DNA of 64,000 nt, from the NCBI GenBank assembly GCA_025093985.1, contig JACAAK010000010.1:831501-895500 (forward strand), read 5' to 3'. Below, piece after piece: positions 23,057-36,059 of this stretch. The notes beneath the pieces are model-generated. The model ran no database searches, was not told the DNA's origin, and saw only the letters and a program-made list of their open reading frames with translations. The DNA comes from Calvatia gigantea (taxonomy: Eukaryota > Basidiomycota > Agaricomycetes > Agaricales > Lycoperdaceae). Numbering within the stretch: the stretch's first letter is position 1; each line of letters begins with the position of its first letter. Both the position numbers and the translations under genes were made by a program.

Positions 23057-26000
23057 AAAGAAGCTGTTATGGTGACAAAGTTCCAAGAGACTTCTTGTTC
23101 TGGGCGCTGTGATTTTCTAATCTTCCACTGTGAGCGGCAGGTGGACAGCTTGACGTTCTATGTTTACCCCGCTTGTTACTCATGCACCCCGCGCATTGCT
23201 AGTATCTTTCACAGCCTTAACGCCCATCACCAGCTTGTCGATCGCGAGCACGCTTTCCCTTGTCCCGACTTCTCTCGATCCTCCAGCAGTTTTCCGTCCT
23301 TCGCGGTTGACTACTCCAAAGCGTGGGGATCCCTTTATTCCCTGGTGGAATTGCCTTTCAATACGAGCGAAAAGTGCGTGAACCACCCATTACTATATCT
23401 GGTATGCCAACCGTTTAACGGCATCATTGGAGATTTCGACAGGGTTACTTTCTCTCAAAAAAAAACAAAGAGAAAATTCCAAATCAAGATGCCTCGCGGC
23501 CTTAAGCGATGGAGTCGCTTGAACCATTCTGTTTCAAGACAAATCCTTCCTTTGCGGCCATCACCCCACACATACCCTGGGTGCTAGGGTTCGTCACTAA
23601 GCATTCTCAACCGGGCTCTAGGACTCCACAACGAATATCCACCGCGTCGATATCCACGTGACGCGAATCCTCAATCCTTCCTAAGAATATCCTTTGTCAA
23701 AAAATTTGCTGATGCCTGGGCGTTCGTCACGGAAAACATACGTTATGCACATTGATACGATGCTGCCAAACCGTAAGTGATTTAACTAGAATACACGGAG
23801 GTGTACCCGTAAGAATGAAACGTCCTTCCTAAAGTCTCTCAATTCGGTTCCACCTTTCCTCATATTCCATCCTCGCCTCCCCAATGAGTATAATAATAGC
23901 ATCTCAAGACTAGTGTTTAGCCAGCACACTACCAACCAAAGACGTACAAAGCATTCGTCTGGCTGTCTCGTAAGCCCAACCAATTATTAATTACCTTCGC
24001 TCATAAAAGAATTCTTACTTACTACCCACCTCGATAAATGAAACTGTCTACTCAACGAACCCGCGTCATTTGTGAAGCCGAGGCCTTTTAGACCCAAATT
24101 GCGATAATCAGTAGTACTCACGCGACGGGAAGATGCCACTGATATATGATATCCGGCACTTCCCTTCCCTTAGTCTCATCATTTAGCGCCCCGAGACGTC
24201 GAACAATTTGGCACGATTCGGCGACCATGAGATTATATGAAGCCTTCTCTCGATCCCAGCATATTCAGCAAGTATGGCCCTTGAAGCTCCATTCCTATCA
24301 ACGGCAAGGCCTCCTCATGACATCTCCCACATTCATAGCCGCTGGGCCCGGAAATTCCATTGTCCCTCCTACGATGTTTCTGGCATTCCCCATGTTCAGT
24401 ATTCAATACTCACTTTGGGGGTGTTTTGGCCCGTTTGAGATCTAGTTTGTAGGGTTTACGCCACAAGAGGATCAGTTTGTCAGTGCGGTGCGGCTTGTGA
24501 GTGCCCATCGCACCGAATGATGATACTGTCAAACGATACCCGCCAGTGTACGTCGAGGTCTTCGATACCGCATGTACCGCGAAGCTTCTCTGTATGGATG
24601 GTTACTTCATAACAATAAACCCAAATTACAAAGGGGTGAATTGTCGAGCTTGCTGTCCGGAAGGAGAGAACTGTCATGAGTGATTCAGACTCCGCGCACG
24701 GCGATCACCACAGCCGTTCCTGATATTCCAGAACTGGCCAAAACGACCCTAGCACCCTGGCAATTAATGGCCGCGACTTCAAGTGTGTACTTCAATTGAG
24801 GTACCCAAAAGCTAGATCCACCGCGAAAGTCAATGGGTCCCCTGTAAGTTTCCAAGCGAAGATATCTAGCCTTGACTCTTTCTTCCCCCGCTTCGAGAAG
24901 GGGATTGTACACAGTTTTAGACCAGGCATCACCCATACCATCGAAAAGCGGGAATAATCCCAACGCGAACTTAAGAAGTCTTGTCACCAGCGCGCCTGTG
25001 ATAGACGCTATACGACACCCACTAATCGATCTATCTCCAATACCAACGCCCAACACTGGTAAATGAAACCAGTAGAAACATGAAGTATGAATACAAATTT
25101 TTTGACGTTCTGGTCATGGTCCCAACGTTTCATTTTGCCTGTTTTCTAGACCAACTAAGACAAAAATAGAGATTCATACTCGTTTACGGTGGTGGCTAAA
25201 TGTATCATCCTATACACTTGTTCTGCTCCACAACCCCGGGTGCATCGGAGTTACCCAGACCAACGTTTGGCTAGACTCGCAAGATCAAGGCGGCTATCGA
25301 CAGCACCTTACTTTCCATCCAACAGGACTTTCCAACCGGGATGGAGTTCCAGACACATCTGGGTTACTAGGCTACTAAATGAACTGTCACTGAAGTCCCT
25401 ATTCACAAAAATGGTGTTCCTAATCCTTCTCCTGCCGCCCAAGGCTCACCCCAAATCCTCCTTTTCTGTAATGAAGGCAGATTCTGCTTCTATTCACCCC
25501 CTAACACACACATAGAAGGATACTCAGCATACACGACTGCCACCCGCCTCACGACAGAGAATCCAGGAAGCCTTGCACCACAAGCGACCAAGGATCAGAA
25601 ACAAAATAAAACCGATCGAATACCCATAGAATGCCAGTAAAGAGCGGCCCCCTCTCCAAGGCTATTCATGGCCATTTGGATGCCGAATCTATTCCTTCGG
25701 GAATACTGGGCTGGTTGATGATAGACGCAAATATCAGGTATCGGTGAACTTCTAGGTCCGGCAGTTTTCTCCAATGCTCGTTTCCACAGCCTCCCACCGA
25801 ATCCTCCGTAAGGAACCACGTTACTGCAGAACTTCTTGACGGCCGCGTCCTAACATTCCACAAGGAGGTCCGACGATTATCGCGGTCAAGGTCTTGGGGG
25901 TGCTTTACTTGGTATATATTCCTTTCAGTTCAGAAACAACCTAGAATAAGGAGAACCGATCAATCGCACAACTTTCCACAAGCTTGCTAGAGTTGACTAT

Positions 26001-27692
26001 CGTAGTCTCAACTCCAATTGGAACTTCAGAAACCCACGCTCAAGTAGGCTACCGACTCGTAGCTAAGTATAGCTTATCATAGATTCTTGATCCTCGGTAT
26101 GAGCAAGTATCTTGGCCCAGAAATAAAAGAGCTTGGTTGTGTGGGTTTCATTCGTTTGGAAGGTTCGATAGGCCTGTGGCCGTTGGTGAGTGTCTGAGAT
26201 GACCCTTATCTCTCGTCATCTGTTGGATGAGGACTTGAGGAGTTCAACCACTAACTTAGCATCCCATTACGTACTTCGACGCGGGTATCAAACAACTGCT
26301 CTATTCTTGAATTTCCAAAAAATTTATGTATGATACATCTTGAACCAAGATTACTAAGTACGAATAGCAGCTGCTTCAACAAACATAGCTTAGGACACAT
26401 AATAAACCGGTATAGGCGTAGTCTCTATATACAAGCACACTCCAGCACACGGCCCGACATCCGCAACGCAGGGACGGAACGACCAAAAAAAACAGGTTAG
26501 CTCATAACAAGGGCGCCGAACAGGGGAGCCCTTGATGAGCTTCTTTGAAGGTCGTGGCAACAATAAGAATAAGCAAGTAGTGAGTAAGGGCGAGCCCGTC
26601 GAATTGAAAGTATCCTTCACGGGCCGAATGACATGGTGAATGTAATCCCTGGATTAGAATCTTCCCTTCTTTTCCAAATCGACCTCGACGTCGGTTTCAC
26701 TTCCGTCTCGTTTCTTGGACTCGAACAAATCGTTGTTATCCTCCTCCGCACGTGTAAACGTCTCCATCTGCATCGACGCGTCAGCATACACGCCAGAAGT
26801 GGAACAAATTGAGATAACGTGGGACTCGTTGAGTATGAATGAGAAAGTAAACAGAAACAATGAGGGGATTAGGGTGGTGAAGACGTCCCACTTTACGTGA
26901 GTATGTTATGACAGAATCAAGCCTGTCAGGAAGTCCACGCAGACGTCAAGGAAAGGTTAATCGACCAGGGAAGAACCATTCAAGAAATCTTGGGATGTGG
27001 CGGTATGAAACCTTACTCACCTGAACATGAACACCTGTCTGGGGTCCCGTCCCGGTCTTAGGCACATGCCTTGATGCGATTCCTCTGCCAGCACCAATTG
27101 TAGCGCCAGTGCCTTTGAAGTGGATTTGACCAGTTTGCGATGAGGAGCTAACGAAGAGAAACAAGGGGTGGGTGTCAATAAATACATAAGTTACCTTCGA
27201 CTGAAGGACGTACTAAACATCTGCTCCATTTTGTGTGAAGGATGTTAGGCGTCGGACAGCGCGGCAGGCGACAATCTGGATTTTTGTTCATTACTGATCA
27301 AGATCCGGAAGGAAGATTTCACTCACCGTCGAAAATATGGCGGCTGGAACGTTGAAAATTACGCTCATTATTTGGTTCAGATTAAGTGCCATGAAAATCG
27401 TCGCCACCAGATTCACGACGAACCTAGATCAGAGTGTCAGCATAACACAAAAAAAGCCAGCCAATAGAGACTCACGCGAGGATGAAGTAAATCAAACCAT
27501 CAGTGAAAATGAGTTGCGCGAGCCTACTTGTACCGAGCATCCTCTGGCCTTCTCCACGTACTCCAGCGAGTTTGTACGTGTTCAGCAGGAGGACAACCAG
27601 GTCGAAGCACATCGAATAAATAAAAATGGCAGCAAGGATTTTGTTGTTGGTCTCCGTAATAACACATCCCATTCCGGGTACCCAGACAGCTT
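23057..27692. repeat. Tandem duplication unit, copy 1 (4.64 kb)
   Basis: Near-identical to 27,693-32,335, shift 4,635-4,637 bases. It includes the 3' part of an orphan membrane-protein gene at its right end and about 3.5 kb of DNA without a recognised gene. The junction at about 27,693 joins a point inside a coding exon (after the WVPGMGC exon start) to the unit's left edge GTTATG-TGACAA. The two copies differ mainly by one-base indels plus a few substitutions. Confidence 0.92.
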
Positions 27693-27712
27693 TGACAGAA
27701 GGTTATGTTGAC
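26654..27712 (-). pseudogene. Orphan membrane-protein gene, 5'-truncated copy created by the duplication
   Basis: Only the 3' exons remain: GCVITETNNKILAAIFIYSM, DGLIYFILAF, the VACRAVRRL exon, and the tail exon with TETDVEVDLEKKGRF-like acidic end (stop at 26654). The N-terminal exons are missing because the duplication breakpoint at about 27,693 lies inside the exon upstream. Without promoter or start it should not make a normal protein. Its reading frame around GCVITE is intact, whereas the full-length copy has an extra base there. Confidence 0.75.
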
Positions 27713-30700
27713 AAGTTCCAAGAGACTTCTTGTTCTGGGCGCTGTGATTTTCTAATCTTCCACTGTGAGCGGCAGGTGGACAGCTTGAGTTCTATGTTTA
27801 CCCCGCTTGTTACTCATGCACCCCGCCGCATTGCTAGTATCTTTCACAGCCTTAACGCCCATCACCAGCTTGTCGATCGCGAGCACGCTTTCCCTTGTCC
27901 CGACTTCTCTCGATCCTCCAGCAGTTTTCCGTCCTTCGCGGTTGACTACTCCAAAGCGTGGGGATCCCTTTATTCCCTGGTGGAATTGCCTTTCAATACG
28001 AGCGAAAAGTGCGTGAACCACCCATTACTATATCTGGGTATGCCAACCGTTTAACGGCATCATTGGAGATTTCGACAGGGTTACTTTCTCTCAAAAAAAA
28101 CAAAGAGAAAATTCCAAATCAAGATGCCTCGCGGCCTTAAGCGATGGAGTCGCTTGAACCATTCTGTTTCAAGACAAATCCTTCCTTTGCGGCCATCACC
28201 CCACACATACCCTGGGTGCTAGGGTTCGTCACTAAGCATTCTCAACCGGGCTCTAGGACTCCACAACGAATATCCACCGCGTCGATATCCACGTGACGCG
28301 AATCCTCAATCCTTCCTAAGAATATCCTTTGTCAAAAAATTTGCTGATGCCTGGGCGTTCGTCACGGAAAACATACGTTATGCACATTGATACGATGCTG
28401 CCAAACCGTAAGTGATTTAACTAGAATACACGGAGGTGTACCCGTAAGAATGAAACGTCCTTCCTAAAGTCTCTCAATTCGGTTCCACCTTTCCTCATAT
28501 TCCATCCTCGCCTCCCCAATGAGTATAATAATAGCATCTCAAGACTAGTGTTTAGCCAGCACACTACCAACCAAAGACGTACAAAGCATTCGTCTGGCTG
28601 TCTCGTAAGCCCAACCAATTATTAATTACCTTCGCTCATAAAAGAATTCTTACTTACTACCCACCTCGATAAATGAAACTGTCTACTCAACGAACCCGCG
28701 TCATTTGTGAAGCCGAGGCCTTTTAGACCCAAATTGCGATAATCAGTAGTACTCACGCGACGGGAAGATGCCACTGATATATGATATCCGGCACTTCCCT
28801 TCCCTTAGTCTCATCATTTAGCGCCCCGAGACGTCGAACAATTTGGCACGATTCGGCGACCATGAGATTATATGAAGCCTTCTCTCGATCCCAGCATATT
28901 CAGCAAGTATGGCCCTTGAAGCTCCATTCCTATCAACGGCAAGGCCTCCTCATGACATCTCCCACATTCATAGCCGCTGGGCCCGGGAATTCCATTGTCC
29001 CTCCTACGATGTTTCTGGCATTCCCCATGTTCAGTATTCAGTACTCACTTTAGGGGTGTTTTGGCCCGTTTGAGGTCTAGTTTGTAGGGTTTACGCCGCA
29101 AGAGGATCAGTTTGTCAGTGCGGTGCGGCTTGGGAGTGCCCATCGCACCGAATGATGATACTGTCAAACGATACCCGCCAGTGTACGTCGAGGTCTTCGA
29201 TACCGCATGTACCGCGAAGTTTCTCTGTATGGATGGTTACTTCATAACAATAAACCCAAATTACAAAGGGGTGAATTGTCGAGCTTGCTGTCCGGAAGGA
29301 GAGAACTGTCATGAGTGATTCAGACTCCGCGCACGGCGATCACCACAGCCGTTCCTGATATTCCAGAACTGGCCAAAACGACCCTAGCACCCTGGCAATT
29401 AATGGCCGCGACTTCAAGTGTGTACTCAATTGAGGTACCCAAAAGCTAGATCCACCGCGAAAGTCAATGGGTCCCCTGTAAGTTTCCAAGCGAAGATATC
29501 TAGCCTTGACTCTTTCTTCCCCCGCTTCGAGAAGGGGATTGTACACAGTTTTAGACCAGGCATCACCCATACCATCGAAAAGCGGGAATAATCCCAACGC
29601 GAACTTAAGAAGTCTTGTCACCAGCGCGCCTGTGATAGACGCTATACGACACCCACTAATCGATCTATCTCCAATACCAACGCCCAACACTGGTAAATGA
29701 AACCAGTAGAAACATGAAGTATGAATACAAATTTTTTGACGTTCTGGTCATGGTCCCAACGTTTCATTTTGCCTGTTTTCTAGACCAACTAAGACAAAAA
29801 TAGAGATTCATACTCGTTTACGGTGGTGGCTAAATGTATCATCCTATACACTTGTTCTGCTCCACAACCCCGGGTGCATCGGAGTTACCCAGACCAACGT
29901 TTGGCTAGACTCGCAAGATCAAGGCGGCTATCGACAGCACCTTACTTTCCATCCAACAGGACTTTCCAACCGGGATGGAGTTCCAGACACATCTGGGTTA
30001 CTAGGCTACTAAATGAACTGTCACTGAAGTCCCTATTCACAAAAATGGTGTTCCTAATCCTTCTCCTGCCGCCCAAGGCTCACCCCAAATCCTCCTTTTC
30101 TGTAATGAAGGCAGATTCTGCTTCTATTCACCCCCTAACACACACATAGAAGGATACTCAGCATACACGACTGCCACCCGCCTCACGACAGAGAATCCAG
30201 GAAGCCTTGCACCACAAGCGACCAAGGATCAGAAACAAAATAAAACCGATCGAATACCCATAGAATGCCAGTAAAGAGCGGCCCCCTCTCCAAGGCTATT
30301 CATGGCCATTTGGATGCCGAATCTATTCCTTCGGGAATACTGGGCTGGTTGATGATAGACGCAAATATCAGGTATCGGTGAACTTCTAGGTCCGGCAGGT
30401 TTTCTCCAATGCTCGTTTCCACAGCCTCCCACCGAATCCTCCGTAAGGAACCACGTTACTGCAGAACTTCTTGACGGCCGCGTCCTAACATTCCACAAGG
30501 AGGTCCGACGATTATCGCGGTCAAGGTCTTGGGGGTGCTTTACTTGGTATATATTCCTTTCAGTTCAGAAACAACCTAGAATAAGGAGAACCGATCAATC
30601 GCACAACTTTCCACAAGCTTGCTAGAGTTGACTATCGTAGTCTCAACTCCAATTGGAACTTCAGAAACCCACGCTCAAGTAGGCTACCGACTCGTAGCTA

Positions 30701-32335
30701 AGTATAGCTTATCATAGATTCTTGATCCTCGGTATGAGCAAGTATCTTGGCCCAGAAATAAAAGAGCTTGGTTGTGTGGGTTTCATTCGTTTGGAAGGTT
30801 CGATAGGCCTGTGGCCGTTGGTGAGTGTCTGAGATGACCCTTATCTCTCGTCATCTGTTGGATGAGGACTTGAGGAGTTCAACCACTAACTTAGCATCCC
30901 ATTACGTACTTTCGACGCGGGTATCAAACAACTGCTCTATTCTTGAATTTCCAAAAAATTTATGTATGATACATCTTGAACCAAGATTACTAAGTACGAA
31001 TAGCAGCTGCTTCAACAAACATAGCTTAGGACACATAATAAACCGGTATAGGCGTAGTCTCTATATACAAGCACACTCCAGCACACGGCCCGACATCCGC
31101 AACGCAGGGACGGAACGACCAAAAAAAACAGGTTAGCTCATAACAAGGGCGCCGAACAGGGGAGCCCTTGATGAGCTTCTTTGAAGGTCGTGGCAACAAT
31201 AAGAATAAGCAAGTAGTGAGTAAGGGCGAGCCCGTCGAATTGAAAGTATCCTTCACGGGCCGAATGACATGGTGAATGTAATCCCTGGATTAGAATCTTC
31301 CCTTCTTTTCCAAATCGACCTCGACGTCGGTTTCACTTCCGTCTCGTTTCTTGGACTCGAACAAATCGTTGTTATCCTCCTCCGCACGTGTAAACGTCTC
31401 CATCTGCATCGACGCGTCAGCATACACGCCAGAAGTGGAACAAATTGAGATAACGTGGGACTCGTTGAGTATGAATGAGAAAGTAAACAGAAACAATGAG
31501 GGGATTAGGGTGGTGAAGACGTCCCACTTTACGTGAGTATGTTATGACAGAATCAAGCCTGTCAGGAAGTCCACGCAGACGTCAAGGAAAGGTTAATCGA
31601 CCAGGGAAGGAACCATTCAAGAAATCTTGGGATGTGGCGGTATGAAACCTTACTCACCTGAACATGAACACCTGTCTGGGGTCCCGTCCCGGTTTTAGGC
31701 GCATGCCTTGATGTGATTCCTCTGCCAGCACCAATTGTAGCGCCAGCGCCTTTGAAGTGGATTTGACCAGTTTGCGATGAGGAGCTAACGAAGAGAAACA
31801 CGGGGTGGATGTCAGTAAATACATAAGTTACCTTCGACGGAAGGACGTACTAAACATCTGCTCCATTTTGTGTGAAGGACGTTAGGCGTCGGACAGCGCG
31901 GCAGGCGACAATCTGGACTTTCGTTCATTACTGATCAAGATCCGGAAGGAAATTTTCACTCACCGTCGAAAAAATGGCAGCCGGGACGTTGAAAATTACG
32001 CTCATTATTTGGTTCAGATTAAGTGCCATGAAAATCGTCGCCACCAGATTCACGACGAACCTAGATCAGAGTGTCAGCATAACACAAAAAAAGCCAGCCA
32101 ATAGAGACTCACGCGAGGATGAAGTAAATCAAACCATCAGTGAAAATGAGTTGCGCGAGCCTACTTGTACCGAGCATCCTCTGCCCTTCTCCACGTACTC
32201 CAGCGAGTTTGTACGTGTTCAGCAGGAGGACAACCAGGTCGAAGCACATCGAATAAATAAAAATGGCAGCAAGGATTTTGTTGTTGGTCTCCGTAATAAC
32301 AGCATCCCATTCCGGGTACCCAGACAGCTTTCAGC
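27693..32335. repeat. Tandem duplication unit, copy 2
   Basis: Second copy of the 4.64 kb unit. It is continuous at its right end with the upstream exons of the membrane-protein gene at 31,290-33,094, so copy 2 keeps the original gene context and copy 1 is the derived copy. Confidence 0.92.
29112..29318 (+). CDS. Possible small cysteine-rich protein in the duplicated unit
   Basis: A 68-residue open frame whose C-terminal part reads YFITINPNYKGVNCRACCPE and ends with ENCHE. It holds several cysteines, including a CC pair, and has a balanced composition. In copy 1 (24,476-24,683) the same frame exists but one substitution creates a stop upstream, so only 24,501-24,683 is open. No signal peptide is visible. 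It might be the last exon of a gene or chance; function unknown. Confidence 0.2.
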   Translation: MSVRCGLGVPIAPNDDTVKRYPPVYVEVFDTACTAKFLCMDGYFITINPNYKGVNCRACCPEGENCHE

Positions 32336-33094
32336 TGGACGCCTTGAAAGTCGTGAATCGGTCAACCGAATAGCATGAGAAAGACCCAACAATACCTTGC
32401 AGGATAAGTGACCAGTGACCGAGGATCACCAAAACCAAAAACCCAATGATGTAAGCGGTTCTGTGCCCAGATGGCCATCCTGTCCGGAGATAGAGGGAAA
32501 AAATTGAGGCCGTGCGCTTGTAGCCCGAGCCGCGGGTATCACTTACGTTCTAATCGAGAGATTTATGCTGGCAAGTCCAACGGCAGCATCACCGGCTATC
32601 TGGTTGAAGGTGTAAATGGCCTGACAATTGATTTGTCTAGACGGTGTCCGTGTGAGTAACTGAGCAGGAACGAAGGGCTAGGAGAAGCAACATACGTTCG
32701 TGGAATCGAGAGAGATAGCACTAACAAGGAAACAATTAGCAAAGTCATGATCATAGTCGTTTCCGGCCTGAAGTTCACACACATGCCGATCATCGCGAAT
32801 AGCAGCAAATATCGATTGGCAAAGTAAAATATCTAATAGTCTTTTGAGTAAACCCAAGGCAGTCGTCGTGACTGGCAGAACAGCACCATGGGCCAACGGA
32901 AGTGTTTCTTTCCGCGCAGGAAGTCGATCTCAAAGTTCAGAGAAATGAGCCATTCATACCTGCCAGCGGGTCAATACCAAATCACGACACGCAGAACGGG
33001 GGACATACGCGTAGAGCCCCAGTAACGAGTGGATGAATTTTGCGAAGATGGCACCCTCTTTTTGAAGTTCCTCCTGGGATTGCCAGTCGGGCAT
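31290..33094 (-). pseudogene. Orphan membrane-protein gene, full length but frame-damaged
   Basis: ATG at 33094 (MPDWQSQEELQKEGAIF), first exon 33094-33009, then YEWLISLNFEIDFLRGKK, FYFANRYLLLFAMIG, NCQAIYTFNQ, MAIWAQNR and the same C-terminal exons as the truncated copy (stop at 31290). It matches the intact paralogue at 20,558-22,229 exon by exon. Two one-base insertions break the frame: after QNR (about 32,450-32,458) and in the GC.VITE segment (about 32,301-32,303; the truncated copy lacks this extra base). If these are real the gene is dead; if they are consensus errors it is a working paralogue. Function unknown. Confidence 0.7.
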
Positions 33095-35399
33095 GGTTGA
33101 TGGTAAAGAGAGACGAAGGAGGAGGAAAAAGAGGATGAAGAGTCACCACCCGAAAGACCTTTCAAAGGGAGGATAGGTAGCCGGCGCATTGTACGATGGT
33201 ACCCTTAAATAAGTCCGGATGGATACCCCCAAGCCATTCAGAAGCGGAAGGGGTTTAGCCTCACCCATCAACAGAAAGGATGACAGGAAAGATAACTCCA
33301 TTCAGTATCTCCTTCCCATCTCGAGCTTGAGTCATAAAGGCCGAAGGTGACGTTGACCTATCACTTTCCATTTTCAGTTTATGAAAGGCGTATTATATGG
33401 GACCGCGTAGCTGGGGGACAAAGGGCCATCCCGTTCTTTCACTTCGCTTTCAGTCTTGGAGCAATACTATTCCCGTTTCATCGACGGCATCAATTTCCAT
33501 TGTGCTACAAGCAGAAAAGGCCCGCATTTATAACATCGTAGCAACTAGTGGGCAACACCCACCGCCAACACGACCTTCAAGCCCGCTTGACAGTGGGGTA
33601 AAGAAACTTAGAGGTGATGAAAGAAATCAGTGGACCTACACAGGGTTGAAAGCTTTGAAGCCAGAACTCCAGGCTCAAGGTCGCAAACAGTGCTTCAACC
33701 ACGTCACCACTGCCCCAACCGTCACGCAGCAGCTTATTTCCCTGCAGAGGTAACCCTCGCAGCTAGCTGGGTTACTTTGCGTTAGTTTCAAAACCCACTT
33801 CAAAACCCAACGCACCTTTGCACAAAGGAAACACTCCATATCGCTAGATTTCTATCCCATTCACGTACTTCAACTCACTCTCCTCTCCTCAACAAGGATT
33901 CCCTTCTTTGGAAACGTCCAACCAGTACCGTAACGATAGTACCCTGTCAGAGACACGAGGTTCATGGAAAAATGTCCCCGTCTTCTTGAAACATTAGATG
34001 TCTCCCAGTTACCTCGTTCGCCACCGCTAGTCCAATTGCGAGAGGGTTCTTATGTGCATTACGGAAGTTGAGCGCTTGAGCTTGAGCGTGTTATGTTCTC
34101 TCAACAAGCTCTTCATTTAATAGTGCATCTGCTGCTTCCTTCAGCTCTTCCTAGGACGAAGGGAAAATATTTTCGACGCTCCTCAAGCTCAACGCCTTCA
34201 TTTTTCTCAGGATACCAGAAAGCCTGTCCGATAGGTTCTTTGGTGTCGTTGATCAATCAGTGAGAGCTTCCAGCCGCTCACAACGCGAGACTTTCGGAAA
34301 TTCCCAGGAGCCACCAACAGTGGGATTGATATTGGGGGCATCTTTCTTTTCGCAATCAATGTTTCTGACCTCACGATTGTCGTTTTTGCGCTAAAACATC
34401 TTGCGAGCCGGATCTCCGAGACTTCGGAATAACTCAGATCTAATCATTTGATGGACAGTCTCTCCGTTTTTCCTGGCGGGACAACGAAAGTAGGTCTCCG
34501 GAAAAGCGCGGTGGTTCATGAATTGCTTCTAATGAACACCGGGAATAATGCATAATGTACAGAAACCCTCTAATCCCGAAATCTATTCCATATGGGAAGG
34601 TGTCAAAAATATTCCAACAAAAGAACAGGTCTCCCCGCCCTCCCATGATCCTGGGCTGAAATGAACCCCGCAGACCATAAGAGGATCGCCATCAGTGTTA
34701 TAATGACTTAAGTACCGCAAATGTTCAAGTCAGTAAGATGTCGTACCAGAGGAAGACATGGGCGCGTGGCCGCCGCCTCAGGTGGGCGGCATCGTACGAA
34801 CCTTGTGCACTCCTGCGAACGAGGAAGGTCGAGGAAGCGGTAATTACCCGTCGCCAAAGCGAAAAGAAGAGGATTGATTTGCTCAGCTCAAGCTCGCCAC
34901 GATCTTGCAGGCCGTAAATGTTTTGGGATATGAGCGCCGCGCGGTTTACGTATTGCAGTCAAAGAATTTACCACCATGCGCCCGTAACCCACCCAACCGC
35001 GTCCAATATGACACAGGAACTATTTAATGTCCACAAAACCGCGTGTCTTATAACGGATGGAATACTCTCTTGGAACCTAGGTCTCATACAACTCTTTTGG
35101 AGACAGGTTCAGCTTGTTAAAAGTTCCAGCTCAAAAGATCTGCCAAACTTTTGGCGTCACCTGAGGCCCGAGGGTTGTGCACGACCTGGGTCCTGGCTCT
35201 GTCACTTAGGTCGTTAAGGTGACCGTGCGCGTAGCAAAAAAAACCATGGTATCGAATCGTTGACAATAAAAATTCAAATACTTTCATTAGTTGCGGGCAG
35301 CTGTTTAGAGAGTTAGCATCACTAGATACTTGCCCAAGCCCCCTCAACCACCTAAAGGTTTGAAATTCTAGAGGTAGGGTATATACCATTATGGCCCCA
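33095..35399. other. Gene-poor stretch, no gene recognised
   Basis: About 2.3 kb without a credible coding region on either strand. It contains the presumed promoter of the membrane-protein gene on its left. The longer open frames (33,397-33,753; 34,918-35,217) show no domain and no exon structure. Confidence 0.5.
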
Positions 35400-35540
35400 T
35401 TGATTAGCGCCTACGCCTGAAGAGTACCCAACAGCCCCTTCTACACATAGTCCCTGCGCATGCATTGCCCGCGGATTACCCTGTCTCTGTGTAGATCAAG
35501 TTTATCCCAGTCATTCGTTCCGCCTTAGTAAATATCCCTG
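35400..35540 (-). pseudogene. Relic of the MRPS29 last exon (copy 3)
   Basis: Minus-strand reading resembles the end of the intact MRPS29 at 40,466 (KGLLGTLQ followed by a stop), with a TGG-to-TAG change and a short insertion. It is very similar to the relic at 39,890-40,030. It lies just beyond the eIF2-alpha relic. Confidence 0.6.
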
Positions 35541-36059
35541 ACAATCAGTGATGAAGTTCAAACGTCGAATTTGTTACATAATACAATGCAGTATATCCTT
35601 GGATGATGTGTTACGCCTGTGCATCCAAGAGGAGAGTGCCATCCCTGACAACATCTGCCACAAAAAGTCTATCATCTTCAATTTCATCTGGGGCCCAAAC
35701 TCCCTCACTTTTTCTTGTTCGGCCGCTGCCACTGAGTTGAGACAGGTACTGGTCTTCCATCTCCGAAACAGCTTCGGGCTAGGACATAATCAGTATCATT
35801 GAGGTGTAATACGGGGACTTCCCGTACCATCATCTTTACGACGAGGGAACCGGGCCTTCAGGGCCCTCCGAATCACGTTCATGCTGCCGGGGGTGTAAGG
35901 CGGGAAGTTTGGTGCCAGCACGAAGCTTGATTGGCTGGAGCTGCTAGGTGGTATCTAATGATGCCGGTCAGGAGGGAGAACGTCGCAGCGGGGATGGGTG
36001 CAGGTAATGATGACCAGATGTCAGTCAACTCCACTGCAACGTCCATGGATATTGCACAG
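35541..36059. other. Short stretch with no gene recognised
   Basis: Separates the MRPS29-tail relic from the eIF2-alpha relic. The equivalent DNA is missing from the second array unit, where the sequence jumps straight from GACAATCAG to the eIF2-alpha fragment. Confidence 0.4.

Noticed and set aside
34918..35217. 99-codon plus-strand open frame
   Set aside because: No domain, flanked by gene-free DNA, likely chance.
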